Below, piece after piece: positions 37,839-46,408 of a stretch of DNA of 64,000 nucleotides. A model generated the notes under the pieces. It was not told the origin of the DNA, did no database searches, and saw only the letters and a list, made by a program, of their open reading frames with translations. The first letter of the stretch is position 1; each line of letters starts with the position of its first letter. The DNA lies in contig JABAKE010000008.1 of the NCBI GenBank assembly GCA_019779905.1, forward strand, positions 122,031 through 186,030. Reading direction: 5' to 3'. The stretch is from Modestobacter lapidis (GTDB lineage: Bacteria; Actinomycetota; Actinomycetes; Mycobacteriales; Geodermatophilaceae). The position numbers and the translations under genes were made by a program.

Positions 37839-38574
37839 GCAGCTCGCACTGGCCGCTCTCCACGAGGAGCTGCCCGCCGACGACGCGGCGCACCTGGCCG
37901 CGTGCGCGCAGTGCCGGGAGGAGGTCGCCTCCCTGCAGCGGGCGGTCGACGCCCTGGCGGTCCCGTCGATGGCCGCCCCGGGCCCCGCCGTCCCCCCGCC
38001 GGCGCGGGTCTGGGACGCGATCGCCGCCGCCACCGGCGCCACCACCGCCCCGCGGCCCGAGTTCGTGCCGGCCGAGGCGGTGCCGGCCGAGGCGGTGCCG
38101 GCCGAGGACAGCGGGGCCGACGTCGTCCCGTTCCGCCGCCGGGCCCGGCCCGCCCGCCGCTGGCTGACCGTCGCGGCGGCGCTGCTGGTCGGTGGCGTGG
38201 TCGGTGCCGGTGCCGTCGCGGTGGTCCGCGGGCAGGACGAGGGCGCGCTCGTCGCGCAGACCGCCCTGGCCCCGCTGGACGACGACGGCTCCGCCGGCCG
38301 CGCCGAGGTGCGGGAGCAGGCCACCGGACGGGTGCTGGCGGTCGACCTGGACGCGCCGGAGCTGGACGACGGCTACTACGAGGTCTGGCTGCTGCAGTCC
38401 GACGCGCAGCGGATGGTCCAGGTGGGCGTCGTGCAGCGCGGGGCCACCGTGCTGCCGCTGCCCGACGGCATCGACCTGGGGGCCTACCCCCTCGTCGACG
38501 TCTCGGTGGAGCCGCTCGACGGCGTCCCCACGCACTCCGGCGTCTCCGTGGCCCGCGGCGAGCTGGAAACCTGA
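37819..38574 (+). CDS. Membrane anti-sigma factor (RskA-like, ZAS domain)
   Basis: A 251-residue protein. The N-terminal zinc-binding anti-sigma domain has HLAACAQC (HxxxCxxC) within ELPADDAAHLAACAQCREE. PAEAVPAEAVPAE repeats lead to one membrane helix (WLTVAAALLVGGVVGAGAVA, about residues 115-135), then an extracellular RskA domain (DDGYYEVWLLQSD, GVVQRGATVLPLP). The GTG at 37819 follows GGAGG inside the sigma gene. RskA proteins are cleaved by intramembrane proteolysis to release SigK-type sigma factors. Confidence 0.9.
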   Translation: MPHCSPEQLALAALHEELPADDAAHLAACAQCREEVASLQRAVDALAVPSMAAPGPAVPPPARVWDAIAAATGATTAPRPEFVPAEAVPAEAVPAEDSGADVVPFRRRARPARRWLTVAAALLVGGVVGAGAVAVVRGQDEGALVAQTALAPLDDDGSAGRAEVREQATGRVLAVDLDAPELDDGYYEVWLLQSDAQRMVQVGVVQRGATVLPLPDGIDLGAYPLVDVSVEPLDGVPTHSGVSVARGELET

Positions 38575-38591
38575 GGAAGGCCCCGTCCTCA
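38572..38591. terminator. Bidirectional hairpin formed by two convergent stop codons
   Basis: TGAGGA (38572-38577) pairs with TCCTCA (38586-38591) around AGGCCCCG. The arms contain the TGA of the anti-sigma gene and the TGA of the amidohydrolase on the other strand. Confidence 0.55.
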
Positions 38592-39953
38592 GGCCTGCAT
38601 GCGGGTGGCCACCCGCCGGTGGACGGCGAGCTGCTCGTCCAGCCCCGGGTGGGTGAGGACGCCGTCCTCGACGACGAACGCGCCGGCGACGACGGTGTGC
38701 CGGGCCGACACCGGCCCGCAGCGCAGCCACGCCTCCACCGGATCGCTCAGCGCGCCGGCGAACCGCACCCCCTCGAGTGACCACACCGCCAGGTCACCGC
38801 AGGCGCCGACCGACAGCTCCCCCACCTCGCCGGCCCGGCCCAGGCACGCGGCACCGCCGCGGGTGGCCATCTCCAGGGCGTCGCGGGCGGGCATCGCCGC
38901 CGCGCCGTGCCGCAGCTTGCCCTGCAGCATCGCGGTGCGGGCCTCCAGCCACAGCGAGGCGGAGTCCGCCGACGCCGAGCCGTCCACGCCCAGCCCGACC
39001 GGTGCGCCGGCGGCGCGCAGCTCGGCGATCGGGGCCAGCCCGCTGCCCAGGATCATGTTGGACGACGGGCAGTGCGCCGCCCCCACCCGCGCGGCGCCCA
39101 GCCGGGCGATCTCGCCCGCCGAGGGCCACACCACGTGCGCCAGCCACGTGCGGTCGGTCAGCCAGCCGACGTCGGCCAGGTGGTCGACCGGTCGGCGACC
39201 GAAGGTCCCCAGGCAGAAGGCCTCCTCGTCCTGCGTCTCGCACAGGTGGGTGTGCAGCCGGACGTCGAGCCGCTCGGCGAGCTCCGCCGTCCGCGCCATC
39301 AGCGACGCCGAGACGCTGAACGGCGAGCAGGGGGCCAGCGCGATCCGGGTCATCGCGGTCGGCGAGCGGTCGTGGTGGGCCGCCACCAGGCGCTGCGAGT
39401 CGGCCAGGATCGTGTCGTCGTCCTGGACGACCGAGGCGGGCGGCAGGCCACCGTCCTCCACCGACAGCGACATCGACCCGCGCGTGGGATGGAAGCGGAC
39501 GCCGAGCTCCCGGGCCGCGGTGACCTCGGCGGTGATCAGGTCACCGGCGCCGCGCGGGTGCACGTACAGGTGGTCGGCGCAGGTGGTGCAGCCCGACAGG
39601 GCCAGCTCGGCGAGGCCGACGAACGCGCTGACGTGCGCGGCCTCCTCGTCCAGCCGGGCCCACAGCGGGTAGAGGGTGACCAGCCAGTCGAACAGCCCGC
39701 CGGTCAGCGCGGGCGCGTACGCCCGGGTGAGGTTCTGGTACAGGTGGTGGTGGGTGTTGACCAGCCCGGGGGTGACCAGGCAGCCGCGGGCGTCGACCCG
39801 GCGGGTCGCGTCCGGCTGCGGGTCGGCCGGACCGCCGACCCCGCTGATCACCCCGTCGGTGACGGCCACCCACCCGCCGGGCAGCTCCCGCCGGGCGGCG
39901 TCGACGGTGGCCACGAGCTCGGCGTCGTGCACGAGCAGGTCTGCGGTCCGCAC
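38589..39953 (-). CDS. Amidohydrolase of the 8-oxoguanine deaminase / ATZ-TRZ group
   Basis: A 454-residue metal-dependent deaminase. The metal site starts with LVNTHHHLYQNLTRAYAP, continues with LHTHLCETQDEE, AHVVWPSAGE and ends with VGLGVDGSASADS. The HHHLYQNLTR and HLCETQDEE blocks match bacterial 8-oxoguanine deaminase. The GTG at 39953 follows AGGA. It is the last gene of the minus-strand catabolic operon, 74 bases after the maleate isomerase-like gene. Its role may be purine salvage or deamination of an amino-heterocycle entering the pyridine pathway; the sequence does not decide. Confidence 0.85.
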   Translation of the reverse strand: MRTADLLVHDAELVATVDAARRELPGGWVAVTDGVISGVGGPADPQPDATRRVDARGCLVTPGLVNTHHHLYQNLTRAYAPALTGGLFDWLVTLYPLWARLDEEAAHVSAFVGLAELALSGCTTCADHLYVHPRGAGDLITAEVTAARELGVRFHPTRGSMSLSVEDGGLPPASVVQDDDTILADSQRLVAAHHDRSPTAMTRIALAPCSPFSVSASLMARTAELAERLDVRLHTHLCETQDEEAFCLGTFGRRPVDHLADVGWLTDRTWLAHVVWPSAGEIARLGAARVGAAHCPSSNMILGSGLAPIAELRAAGAPVGLGVDGSASADSASLWLEARTAMLQGKLRHGAAAMPARDALEMATRGGAACLGRAGEVGELSVGACGDLAVWSLEGVRFAGALSDPVEAWLRCGPVSARHTVVAGAFVVEDGVLTHPGLDEQLAVHRRVATRMQA

Positions 39954-40027
39954 GGGCGCATCCTGCCCAGCCCGGGTGACCGTCGTGCACCCGGTGGGCC
40001 CGGCCGGTCGGGCCGGGCCCACCGGCG

Positions 40028-40861
40028 TCACAGCGCGCCGGTCAGCAACCGCCCGGCGCCCGGGATGGCCGGGGTGTGCCCCAGCGCCCGCAGCACCTCG
40101 TAGGTCGTCGCGGTCGCGGCGGTGACCACGGGGAGCCCCAGCTCGTCCTCGACCCGCTGGACGGCGGCCAACGAGGGCATCTGGACGCAGGCGGAGAGCA
40201 CGATCGCCTCGGCGCCCTCACGCTGTAGACCGCGGGCGATCGCCGGCAGCCCCTCCGGGTCCAGCCGGCCCACGGCCAGGTTGTCCGGCACCTCCAGGGC
40301 CACCGCGTCCACGACCTCGACGCCTTCGGCCTCGATGTACTCGCGCACCATCTGCGTGAGGGGCGCCATGTAGGGCGTCACGATGGCGACGCGGTGCGCA
40401 CCGATCGCCTGCAGCGTCCGCACCAGGGCGCCGGCGCTGCTGACCACCTCGGCCGGGTGCCCGTTGGCCCGCGCCGCCTCGGCGATGACCTGCTCGGACT
40501 CCTTGTGCGCGCCCGGGCCCTGCGCCATGACGGCGACCAGACAGGCGTAGGCGATCACCTCGACGTCGGCGTCGGACACCGTGGCGGCGCAGTCGGCGGC
40601 CTTGCCGACCATCGCGAGCAGCTCCTCGCGGTTGACCTGCTTCATCGCCGCGCGGGCCGAGTGGAACGTGTAGCGGTGCCCGGTGGCCTCGGTCTGCCGG
40701 CGGAACAGCTCCGGCAGCTCGGTCTCCATGGTCGTGTTCGAGCTCGGCACGATCAGGCCGACCCGCGAGGAGTTCGGCGCCTTCGGCGCCGGACTGTCCT
40801 CGCAGGCCACGGCCTCCGTGCTCAGATCCGTGCTCAGGTCCGTGCTCAGGTCGGTGCTCAT
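40028..40861 (-). CDS. Maleate cis-trans isomerase-like protein (Asp/Glu racemase superfamily)
   Basis: A 277-residue protein that would turn maleate into fumarate, the last step of 2,5-dihydroxypyridine breakdown. The nucleophile regions are VIAYACLVAVMAQGPGAHKE (first Cys) and EAIVLSACVQMPSLAAVQRV (second Cys). RVGLIVPSSNTTMETELPEL is the standard N-terminal strand with substrate-binding Asn. The first 15 residues are (STDL)x3-STE from a 12-nt repeat, an odd extra tail. The ATG overlaps the preceding stop by one base (TGATG). Maleate isomerase and arylmalonate decarboxylase relatives are similar; context favours the former. Confidence 0.85.
   Translation of the reverse strand: MSTDLSTDLSTDLSTEAVACEDSPAPKAPNSSRVGLIVPSSNTTMETELPELFRRQTEATGHRYTFHSARAAMKQVNREELLAMVGKAADCAATVSDADVEVIAYACLVAVMAQGPGAHKESEQVIAEAARANGHPAEVVSSAGALVRTLQAIGAHRVAIVTPYMAPLTQMVREYIEAEGVEVVDAVALEVPDNLAVGRLDPEGLPAIARGLQREGAEAIVLSACVQMPSLAAVQRVEDELGLPVVTAATATTYEVLRALGHTPAIPGAGRLLTGAL
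40814..40858 (-). repeat. In-frame 12-nt tandem repeat at the isomerase N-terminus
   Basis: Three full copies and a partial copy of AGCACSGAYCTG encode STDL-STDL-STDL-STE directly after the start Met. The tail is not part of the isomerase fold. Confidence 0.9.
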
Positions 40862-43311
40862 CAGTAGCCAACTCCTCCGTCGGGCAGGTCCCCCGGGGTG
40901 GGGGCGAGATGGTCGTCCGGGGTCTCGGACGCGGCCCGGTCGGCCAGTGCACGCCAGACCGCCTCCGGGGTGATCGGGAGACTGCTCAGCTCCACGCCGA
41001 AATCGGCGAGGGCGTCGCAGACGGCGTTGGCGACCGCGGCGCCGGGCGGGATGGTCCCCACCTCGCCCACGCCGCGGATGCCGAAGGGCGTCACCGGGGA
41101 CGCCACCTCCGTGTGCAGCAGTTCCATCGGCGGCAGGTCCGCGGCGGTCGGCACGAAGTAGTCCAGCATGGAGCCGTTCACCAGCTGGCCGGTGTCGCCG
41201 TCGTAGCGCAGCTCCTCGCTCAGTGCCGCGCCGAACCCCTGGGCCAGCGCACCACGCACCTGCCCCTCGACGACCGTCGGGTTCACCACCGTGCCGGCGT
41301 CGTGCACCATCACGAACCGCTCGACGTCGAACTCGCCGGTGCTCGGGTCGACCGACACCAGGGCCGCCGCGGTGCCGAAGGAGTAGGCGGCGTCGGACGG
41401 CTCGAAGTGCGACGTCGACTCCAGCCCGGGGTCCTCCCCGGGCGGGATCCCCTGGCCGGTGATGGCGGTGGTGAACACCTCGGCGAGCGGCACCTGCACG
41501 CTGGCGTCGTCCCGGCGGCGGACCAGCGACCCGGTGATCGTCAGGGCCGCGGCCTCGGTCTCCAGCCGCGCGGCGGCCAGCCGGAGGGTCTTGGCCGCCA
41601 GCTCCTCGGCCGCCTCCTTGAGCGCGCCGGCCGCGGCGATCATCGTCCGTGAGGCGAACGCGCCGGTGTTCAGCGGCGAGGCCCCGGTGTCGCCGGCGTG
41701 CACCTTCACCGCCGCGTAGTCGATGCCGAAGACGTCGCTGACCACCTGGGCGAACGCCGTCTCCGCGCTCTGCCCCATCGTCGACACCCCGGTGTAGACG
41801 TCGATGCCGCCCGACCGGTTGGCCCGCAGCGTGACGCTCTCGTGCGCGCCGAACTGCGATCCGCGCTTGGCCAGGAACCGGGCGCTGGCGTACCCGGTCC
41901 GTTCCACGAAGGACGAGAAGCCGATGCCCACGAAACGGCCGTCGGCGCGCAGCACCCGCCCGGCGGCCCGGTGCGCCGACCAGCCGATCGCCTCGGCGGC
42001 CATCCGCAGGCAGCGCTCGTAGTCACCGCTGTCGTAGACCGCCCCGGTCGGGTTCCGCCACGGCAGGTCTTCCTGCTTGACCATGTTCTGCGCCCGCAGC
42101 TCGACCGGGTCCCGGTCCAGCCGGCGGGCCAGGGTGTCGATCAGCCGCTCGTAGGCGAAGTTCACCTCCGGCTGCCCGTACCCGCGATAGGCCCCGATCG
42201 GCGTCTTGTTGGTCAGCGTCACCCGCCGTTCGGCGTAGCCGTCCTCGACCCGGTACGGCCCGTTCAGGACCACGCTGGACAGCTGCGCCGACCCGAACGG
42301 GGAGTTCCACCCACCGATGTCGGTGGCGTAGACGTCGGTCATCGCGAGGATGCGACCAGAGGAGTCGGCCGCGATCCGGTAGTCGTGCACCGACTCCCGG
42401 GCGTGCGTGCTGGCCCGGAAGTGCTCGGCCCGGTCCTCCACCCACTTCACCGGACGGCGCAGCGCCATGGCGTGCAGGCAGGCCAGCACGTCCTCGGGGA
42501 AGACGCCCAGCTTGAGGCCGAAGCCGCCCCCGACGTCCGAGGCGACCGCCTGCACGTCGCTCTCGTTGAGCCGCAGAGTCTCGGCGAGCTGCTTGCGGAC
42601 CAGGTGCGGCACCTGGGTGGAGATGTGCACGGTCAGCTCCCGCGCACCGGGCCGCCATTCGGCGACGACGGCCCGCGTCTCCATCGGCAGCGCGGTCACC
42701 CGGTTGATCCGGAACCGTCCCTCGACGACGACGTCGGCCTCCAGCATCCGTCGCTCGGGGTCGCCACTGCCGTCGGAGTTGGCCGCCAGCAGGTTCGAGT
42801 CGAGCACCGAGGGGTGCAGCACCGGGGCGTCCGGCTCCAGTGCGGCGAGTACGTCGACGACGTGCGGCAGCGGCTCGTACTCGATGTCGATGAGCTCGAG
42901 GGCGTCCTCGGCGACGTGCCGGCTGGTGGCCGCCACGCTGACCACCGGCTGTCCCTCGTGCGTGGCGACGTCCTGGGCCAGCGCGTAGTAGGGCAGCGCG
43001 GGGGCACCGGGGACCGGGCGCAGCACGGACAGCGGCTCGGTCGCCGTCCGGACGTCGGTGCCGACGAGCACGTGCTTGACACCGTCGAGGGCCAGGGCGC
43101 GCGAGGTATCGACCCGGACGACGCGGGCATGCGGGTACGGACAACGTCCGACGGCCATGTGCAGCAGGTACGCCGGCTCGACGTCGTCGGTGAACCGGCC
43201 GTCGCCGCGGAGCAGCCGGTCGTCCTCCTTGCGCGTCACCGACGTGCCGATCACCCCGCGGGGCGCCGCCGGGGTGTCTGCGGCCGGGAGTGGCCGTTCC
43301 AGGGTCGTCAC
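40861..43311 (-). CDS. Molybdenum hydroxylase large subunit (xanthine oxidase family; hydroxypyridine dehydrogenase candidate)
   Basis: An 816-residue molybdopterin-cytosine-dinucleotide subunit that would hydroxylate an N-heteroaromatic ring with water-derived oxygen. It starts RGVIGTSVTRKEDDRLLRGD and has QAVASDVGGGFGLKLGVFPE, KTPIGAYRGYGQPEVNFAYE and the C-terminal GIRGVGEVGTIPPG with the likely catalytic Glu. It lacks the AYRCSFR loop of CO dehydrogenase, so it is not CoxL. The GTG at 43311 overlaps the stop of the iron-sulfur subunit as GTGA and follows GGGAGG. With the FAD subunit (47061) and SRPBCC protein (46405) it forms a four-part enzyme like the 3-hydroxypyridine dehydrogenase of Ensifer. 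Confidence 0.9.
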   Translation of the reverse strand: MTTLERPLPAADTPAAPRGVIGTSVTRKEDDRLLRGDGRFTDDVEPAYLLHMAVGRCPYPHARVVRVDTSRALALDGVKHVLVGTDVRTATEPLSVLRPVPGAPALPYYALAQDVATHEGQPVVSVAATSRHVAEDALELIDIEYEPLPHVVDVLAALEPDAPVLHPSVLDSNLLAANSDGSGDPERRMLEADVVVEGRFRINRVTALPMETRAVVAEWRPGARELTVHISTQVPHLVRKQLAETLRLNESDVQAVASDVGGGFGLKLGVFPEDVLACLHAMALRRPVKWVEDRAEHFRASTHARESVHDYRIAADSSGRILAMTDVYATDIGGWNSPFGSAQLSSVVLNGPYRVEDGYAERRVTLTNKTPIGAYRGYGQPEVNFAYERLIDTLARRLDRDPVELRAQNMVKQEDLPWRNPTGAVYDSGDYERCLRMAAEAIGWSAHRAAGRVLRADGRFVGIGFSSFVERTGYASARFLAKRGSQFGAHESVTLRANRSGGIDVYTGVSTMGQSAETAFAQVVSDVFGIDYAAVKVHAGDTGASPLNTGAFASRTMIAAAGALKEAAEELAAKTLRLAAARLETEAAALTITGSLVRRRDDASVQVPLAEVFTTAITGQGIPPGEDPGLESTSHFEPSDAAYSFGTAAALVSVDPSTGEFDVERFVMVHDAGTVVNPTVVEGQVRGALAQGFGAALSEELRYDGDTGQLVNGSMLDYFVPTAADLPPMELLHTEVASPVTPFGIRGVGEVGTIPPGAAVANAVCDALADFGVELSSLPITPEAVWRALADRAASETPDDHLAPTPGDLPDGGVGY

Positions 43312-43880
43312 CGCACACCTCCCGGGACGTCGACGACCGTGGCGCCGTCGCCGGCCTCGTCGGCGGCAGGCGGGGCTGATCCGGCGAACCAGTTCTCGAT
43401 GGCCGAGACGATGTTCTCGTACCCGGTGCACCGGCAGAGCACCCCGGCGATCTCCTCGCGGATCTCGGCCCGGGAGGGGCAGCTCCCCTGATAGCCCAGC
43501 GCGGTGGCGGTCATCAGGAAGCCCGGTGTGCAGAAGCCGCACTGCAGCGCGTGCGCGTCCTTGAACGCCTGCTGGAGCGGGGCGAGCCGGTCGTCGGTGG
43601 CCAGCGACTCGACGGTCTGCACGGTCCGGCCGTCGAGCTGGCAGGCCAGCATCAGGCAGGACTTCACCGCCTCGCCGTCCACCACGACCGTGCACATCCC
43701 GCAGGAGCCCTGCTCGCAGCCGATGTGGGTGCCGGTGAGGCCGAGCTTCGACCGCAGGAAGTCCGCGGCGTGCAGCCGGGGTGGCACGGTCGCGGTCACC
43801 TCCTCGCCGTTGACCGTGGTGGTGAGCTCCACCAGCAGCTCGGTGCTGGCCGGGTTCGCTGTCATCTCGGAGCCGGTCAC
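43308..43880 (-). CDS. Molybdenum hydroxylase small subunit, two [2Fe-2S] clusters
   Basis: A 190-residue electron-transfer subunit. Cluster I ligands are in HIGCEQGSCGMCTVVVDG and KSCLMLACQ; cluster II ligands are in LQCGFCTPGFLMTA and VLCRCTGYENIV. The C-terminal extension (about 25 residues, Ala/Gly rich) is longer than usual. The GTG at 43880 overlaps the previous stop as GTGA and is preferred; ATG 43865 is possible. It passes electrons from the Mo subunit to the FAD subunit, encoded 3 kb upstream in the same operon, an unusual split of the subunit genes. Confidence 0.92.
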   Translation of the reverse strand: MTGSEMTANPASTELLVELTTTVNGEEVTATVPPRLHAADFLRSKLGLTGTHIGCEQGSCGMCTVVVDGEAVKSCLMLACQLDGRTVQTVESLATDDRLAPLQQAFKDAHALQCGFCTPGFLMTATALGYQGSCPSRAEIREEIAGVLCRCTGYENIVSAIENWFAGSAPPAADEAGDGATVVDVPGGVR

Positions 43881-44923
43881 CGTCGGGTGGCCGGGCGCAT
43901 CTCCGGGACGGTGAGCTCACCGGCGTCGACGATGAGCTGGTCGTCGAGGTAGAGGCTGCAGCCGCGCATCGGGATGTCGAAGTGGCAGGGGGTGTCGTTC
44001 GGGCCACCGAGTTCGTTGTTGGGGCCGATGGAGAACATGACGTTGCCGTAGAAGGAGCGCAGCTCCATCCCCATGCCGCCGCCGAACTGGGTGAGGCCGT
44101 GCCAGTGGGCCCGCTCGTCCAGGCCCCAGCCGACGTGCGACATGCCGTAGCCGCGCGGGTCGTCGAAGCTCTCGATGTAGGAGCGCAGCAGGTCGGCGTC
44201 CAGGCTGGGCTGCCCGCCGGCGCCGCGGATGTCGCGGATGAACCCGGCCTCCACGGTGAGCACCACCGGGGTCTGGACGTAGGTGTTGAACGGCAGGAGG
44301 ACGTCACCGGGGGAGAGCACGATCGTGCCGTCCACGCCGTCGTCGGCGCCGCCGGTGAACACGAACGCGGCGGGCCAGTGGTCCCAGCGGCCGGGAGTGT
44401 CGGTGAACCCGTACTCCGACAGGGTCGGGTAGACGCCCAGCCGGTAGGTGACGTCGGTGCCGGCCGGGCTGGTGATCCGCATGGTCCGCGCCTTGGCCAG
44501 CAGCTCGGCACCGATCTCCACCCGTTCCCGCAGTTCGCGGGTGGGCATCAGCCGAGCCAGCAGCGGCGCGGGCTCCACGGCGGTGAGGATGCGGGTGCCG
44601 GCGTCCTGGATGGCGAACTGCTCCTTGCTGAACAGCAGGAAGGTCAGATCCACCACCATGTCGGCGGCCTGCAGCGCCTGCACGGCCAGCGGGTTGGTCG
44701 CCAGGCCGGACTCGCCGACGGCCCAGGCGCCCTTCGCCGAGGACGGCGCCGGCAGCCGCATGTGGTAGGTCGCCGCACCCAGCTGCTGGGCGGCCCACAG
44801 GAACGCGTCGGCGTACTCGCCGCGCTCGGCCCCCCGGGAGAGGACGGCGACGGTCTCGCCCTCGTGCACCGCGGAGAGCCTCAGCTGCTGCAGGCAGATG
44901 TCGTTGAACAGGTTCTGGTCCAT
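43877..44923 (-). CDS. 2,5-dihydroxypyridine 5,6-dioxygenase-like (NicX-type, M29 peptidase fold)
   Basis: A 348-residue protein of the aminopeptidase T/M29 fold. In NicX of Pseudomonas the iron ligands are His265, His318 and Asp320; here the matching residues are His263 in GMSHVGWGLDE and His314/Asp316 in TPCHFDIPMRGC, with nearly the same spacing. This supports ring cleavage of 2,5-dihydroxypyridine to N-formylmaleamate over a peptidase role. Neighbours supply the next three steps. It begins 25 bases after the alpha/beta hydrolase gene and its stop overlaps the iron-sulfur subunit start. Automated labels may call it leucyl aminopeptidase. Confidence 0.85.
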   Translation of the reverse strand: MDQNLFNDICLQQLRLSAVHEGETVAVLSRGAERGEYADAFLWAAQQLGAATYHMRLPAPSSAKGAWAVGESGLATNPLAVQALQAADMVVDLTFLLFSKEQFAIQDAGTRILTAVEPAPLLARLMPTRELRERVEIGAELLAKARTMRITSPAGTDVTYRLGVYPTLSEYGFTDTPGRWDHWPAAFVFTGGADDGVDGTIVLSPGDVLLPFNTYVQTPVVLTVEAGFIRDIRGAGGQPSLDADLLRSYIESFDDPRGYGMSHVGWGLDERAHWHGLTQFGGGMGMELRSFYGNVMFSIGPNNELGGPNDTPCHFDIPMRGCSLYLDDQLIVDAGELTVPEMRPATRR

Positions 44924-44948
44924 GGTCGTCTCCAGGTCGGTGGACGGG

Positions 44949-45785
44949 TCAGTGCGGAGCGGAGCTGAGCTGAGCGAGCAGGTGCGGGCGGACGGCGCCC
45001 AGGAAGCCGTCGAGGGCGTCCCAGGGCACCATGTGGCCGGCCCCGGGCACGGTGACGATCTCGACGTCCGGGCGGTCCCGGCGCAGGTCCGCCACGGCCG
45101 GCACCGGGACCACCGGGCTGTCGCCCCCGCGGATCAGCAGCGCGGGCTGCGCGAGCTCCGCCCAGTAGGGGAAGAAGTCCTCGGTCTCGAAGCCCTCGTG
45201 GGTCTCCAGCACCGCGGTCTCGTCACAGCTGGCCAGCAGCTCGGCGCGCAGCTGGAGCTCCCGCTCCGGCCACTTCGGGTAGAAGCGGCGCACCGCATCG
45301 GCGTCGGTACCCGCCTGCGCCTCGTGCAGCTGCTGCAGGAAGGCGTCCCGGCTCGTGGGATACGGGCCGCGGCCCGGACCGGAGACCGGCGGGTCGACCA
45401 GCACCACGAGCCCGCGGTGCGCCGGGGCGTGCAGCACCGCCCACGCCGCGGCGATCCGGGCCCCCATCGAGTGCCCGAGCACCACCGGGTCGACGAGGTC
45501 CAGCGCGTCCACCAGGCCGGCCACGTCGGCGGCGTAGTCGGTCAGCCGGTACCGGCCGGTACCGGCGCGGTCGCTCTGCCCCCGGCCGCGCACGTCCGGG
45601 ACGGTCACCCGGAAGCCCAGGTCGGCGAGCAGCACCGCCAGGAAGTCCGCCGTCTCGGCCGGGCTGGTGATGCCGGGCAGGAACAGCAGGTCCCGGGCGC
45701 CGGGCGCGCCGTAGCGGAGCACCCGGTGCCGCAGGCCGTTGGCTTGCACGAAGCTGCTCTCGCCGCGGATCTCGACGGTGCTCAT
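44949..45785 (-). CDS. Alpha/beta hydrolase, N-formylmaleamate deformylase-like (NicD-type)
   Basis: A 278-residue hydrolase. The nucleophile elbow is VVLGHSMGARIAAAWA, the oxyanion region is LLFLPGITSPAETAD, and the catalytic His is in VPGAGHMVPWDALDG. It is closest in style to NicD, which removes formate from N-formylmaleamate after ring opening; its place next to the NicX-like gene supports that. The ATG at 45785 has GGAGG seven bases upstream and overlaps the stop of the HD-domain gene as ATGA. An in-frame ATG 57 bases upstream lies inside that gene and was rejected. Confidence 0.85.
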   Translation of the reverse strand: MSTVEIRGESSFVQANGLRHRVLRYGAPGARDLLFLPGITSPAETADFLAVLLADLGFRVTVPDVRGRGQSDRAGTGRYRLTDYAADVAGLVDALDLVDPVVLGHSMGARIAAAWAVLHAPAHRGLVVLVDPPVSGPGRGPYPTSRDAFLQQLHEAQAGTDADAVRRFYPKWPERELQLRAELLASCDETAVLETHEGFETEDFFPYWAELAQPALLIRGGDSPVVPVPAVADLRRDRPDVEIVTVPGAGHMVPWDALDGFLGAVRPHLLAQLSSAPH

Positions 45786-46408
45786 CGGCCGGCCTCCGTG
45801 ACGGGTCCGGCGGGGAGCTGGTCCAGGGCCCAGGCCAGCCACGGGCCGGCGAGCTCACGGGCTGCCGGAACCCGGATCCGGTCGGCCATGTAGGCGAGCT
45901 TCTCGGCCGCCTTGTCCCGCGAGCAGGCGCCGCTGGCCACCCAGTCCCGGGTCAGCCCGGCGAGCGTCTCCAGGAAGGACAACGAGTCCCCGGCCTGGAC
46001 GTCGTCGGCGCCGCGCAGCCCGCCGACCTCGTGCAGGCCGACCAGCCGGCGGACCTCCGCCAGGCTGACCTGCGCCGCGGCCGGGCCGATGCTGCCCAGC
46101 CACACGCCGACCGACTCCGCCGAGCGCAGCGAGTGCGGGTAGAGGTAGAAGGGGCTGTCCCACTCCATGACGGCGTGGTCGAGCCGCGGACCGCCGGGGA
46201 ACATCCGCTCGATGTCGTGGGTCATCGCGGCCAGCCGCATCTCCACGGTGGCGGCCGGGTTCAGCTGCACCAGCCAGTCCCGGGCCCGCATCAGGTGCAG
46301 CGCCTGGTCGTAGGGGCGCACCCACTCCGCCGCGAGGACCTCGATCTCGGTGTCCAGCGGCACCTCGGGGGCGGCCTCCGGCGTCTCGAGCGCCGTCGAC
46401 GCCGTCAC
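45782..46408 (-). CDS. HD-domain hydrolase of the pyridine operon
   Basis: A 208-residue protein with the metal-binding pattern of an HD phosphohydrolase: His in YDQALHLMRAR, His-Asp in AAMTHDIERMFPGG, further His in YLYPHSLRSAESV and LVGLHEVGG, and Asp in VQAGDSLSFLETL. HD proteins usually hydrolyse phosphate esters or nucleotides. It lies between the SRPBCC and deformylase genes with 4-base overlaps on both sides, so it belongs to the pathway. I suggest it may remove a phosphate placed by the PEP-synthase-like pair (see findings). The GTG at 46408 overlaps the previous stop. Confidence 0.8.
   Translation of the reverse strand: MTASTALETPEAAPEVPLDTEIEVLAAEWVRPYDQALHLMRARDWLVQLNPAATVEMRLAAMTHDIERMFPGGPRLDHAVMEWDSPFYLYPHSLRSAESVGVWLGSIGPAAAQVSLAEVRRLVGLHEVGGLRGADDVQAGDSLSFLETLAGLTRDWVASGACSRDKAAEKLAYMADRIRVPAARELAGPWLAWALDQLPAGPVTEAGR

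Noticed and set aside
43877..44923. Leucyl aminopeptidase (M29)
   Set aside because: The fold fits, but the His263/His314/Asp316 pattern and the operon fit 2,5-dihydroxypyridine dioxygenase better.
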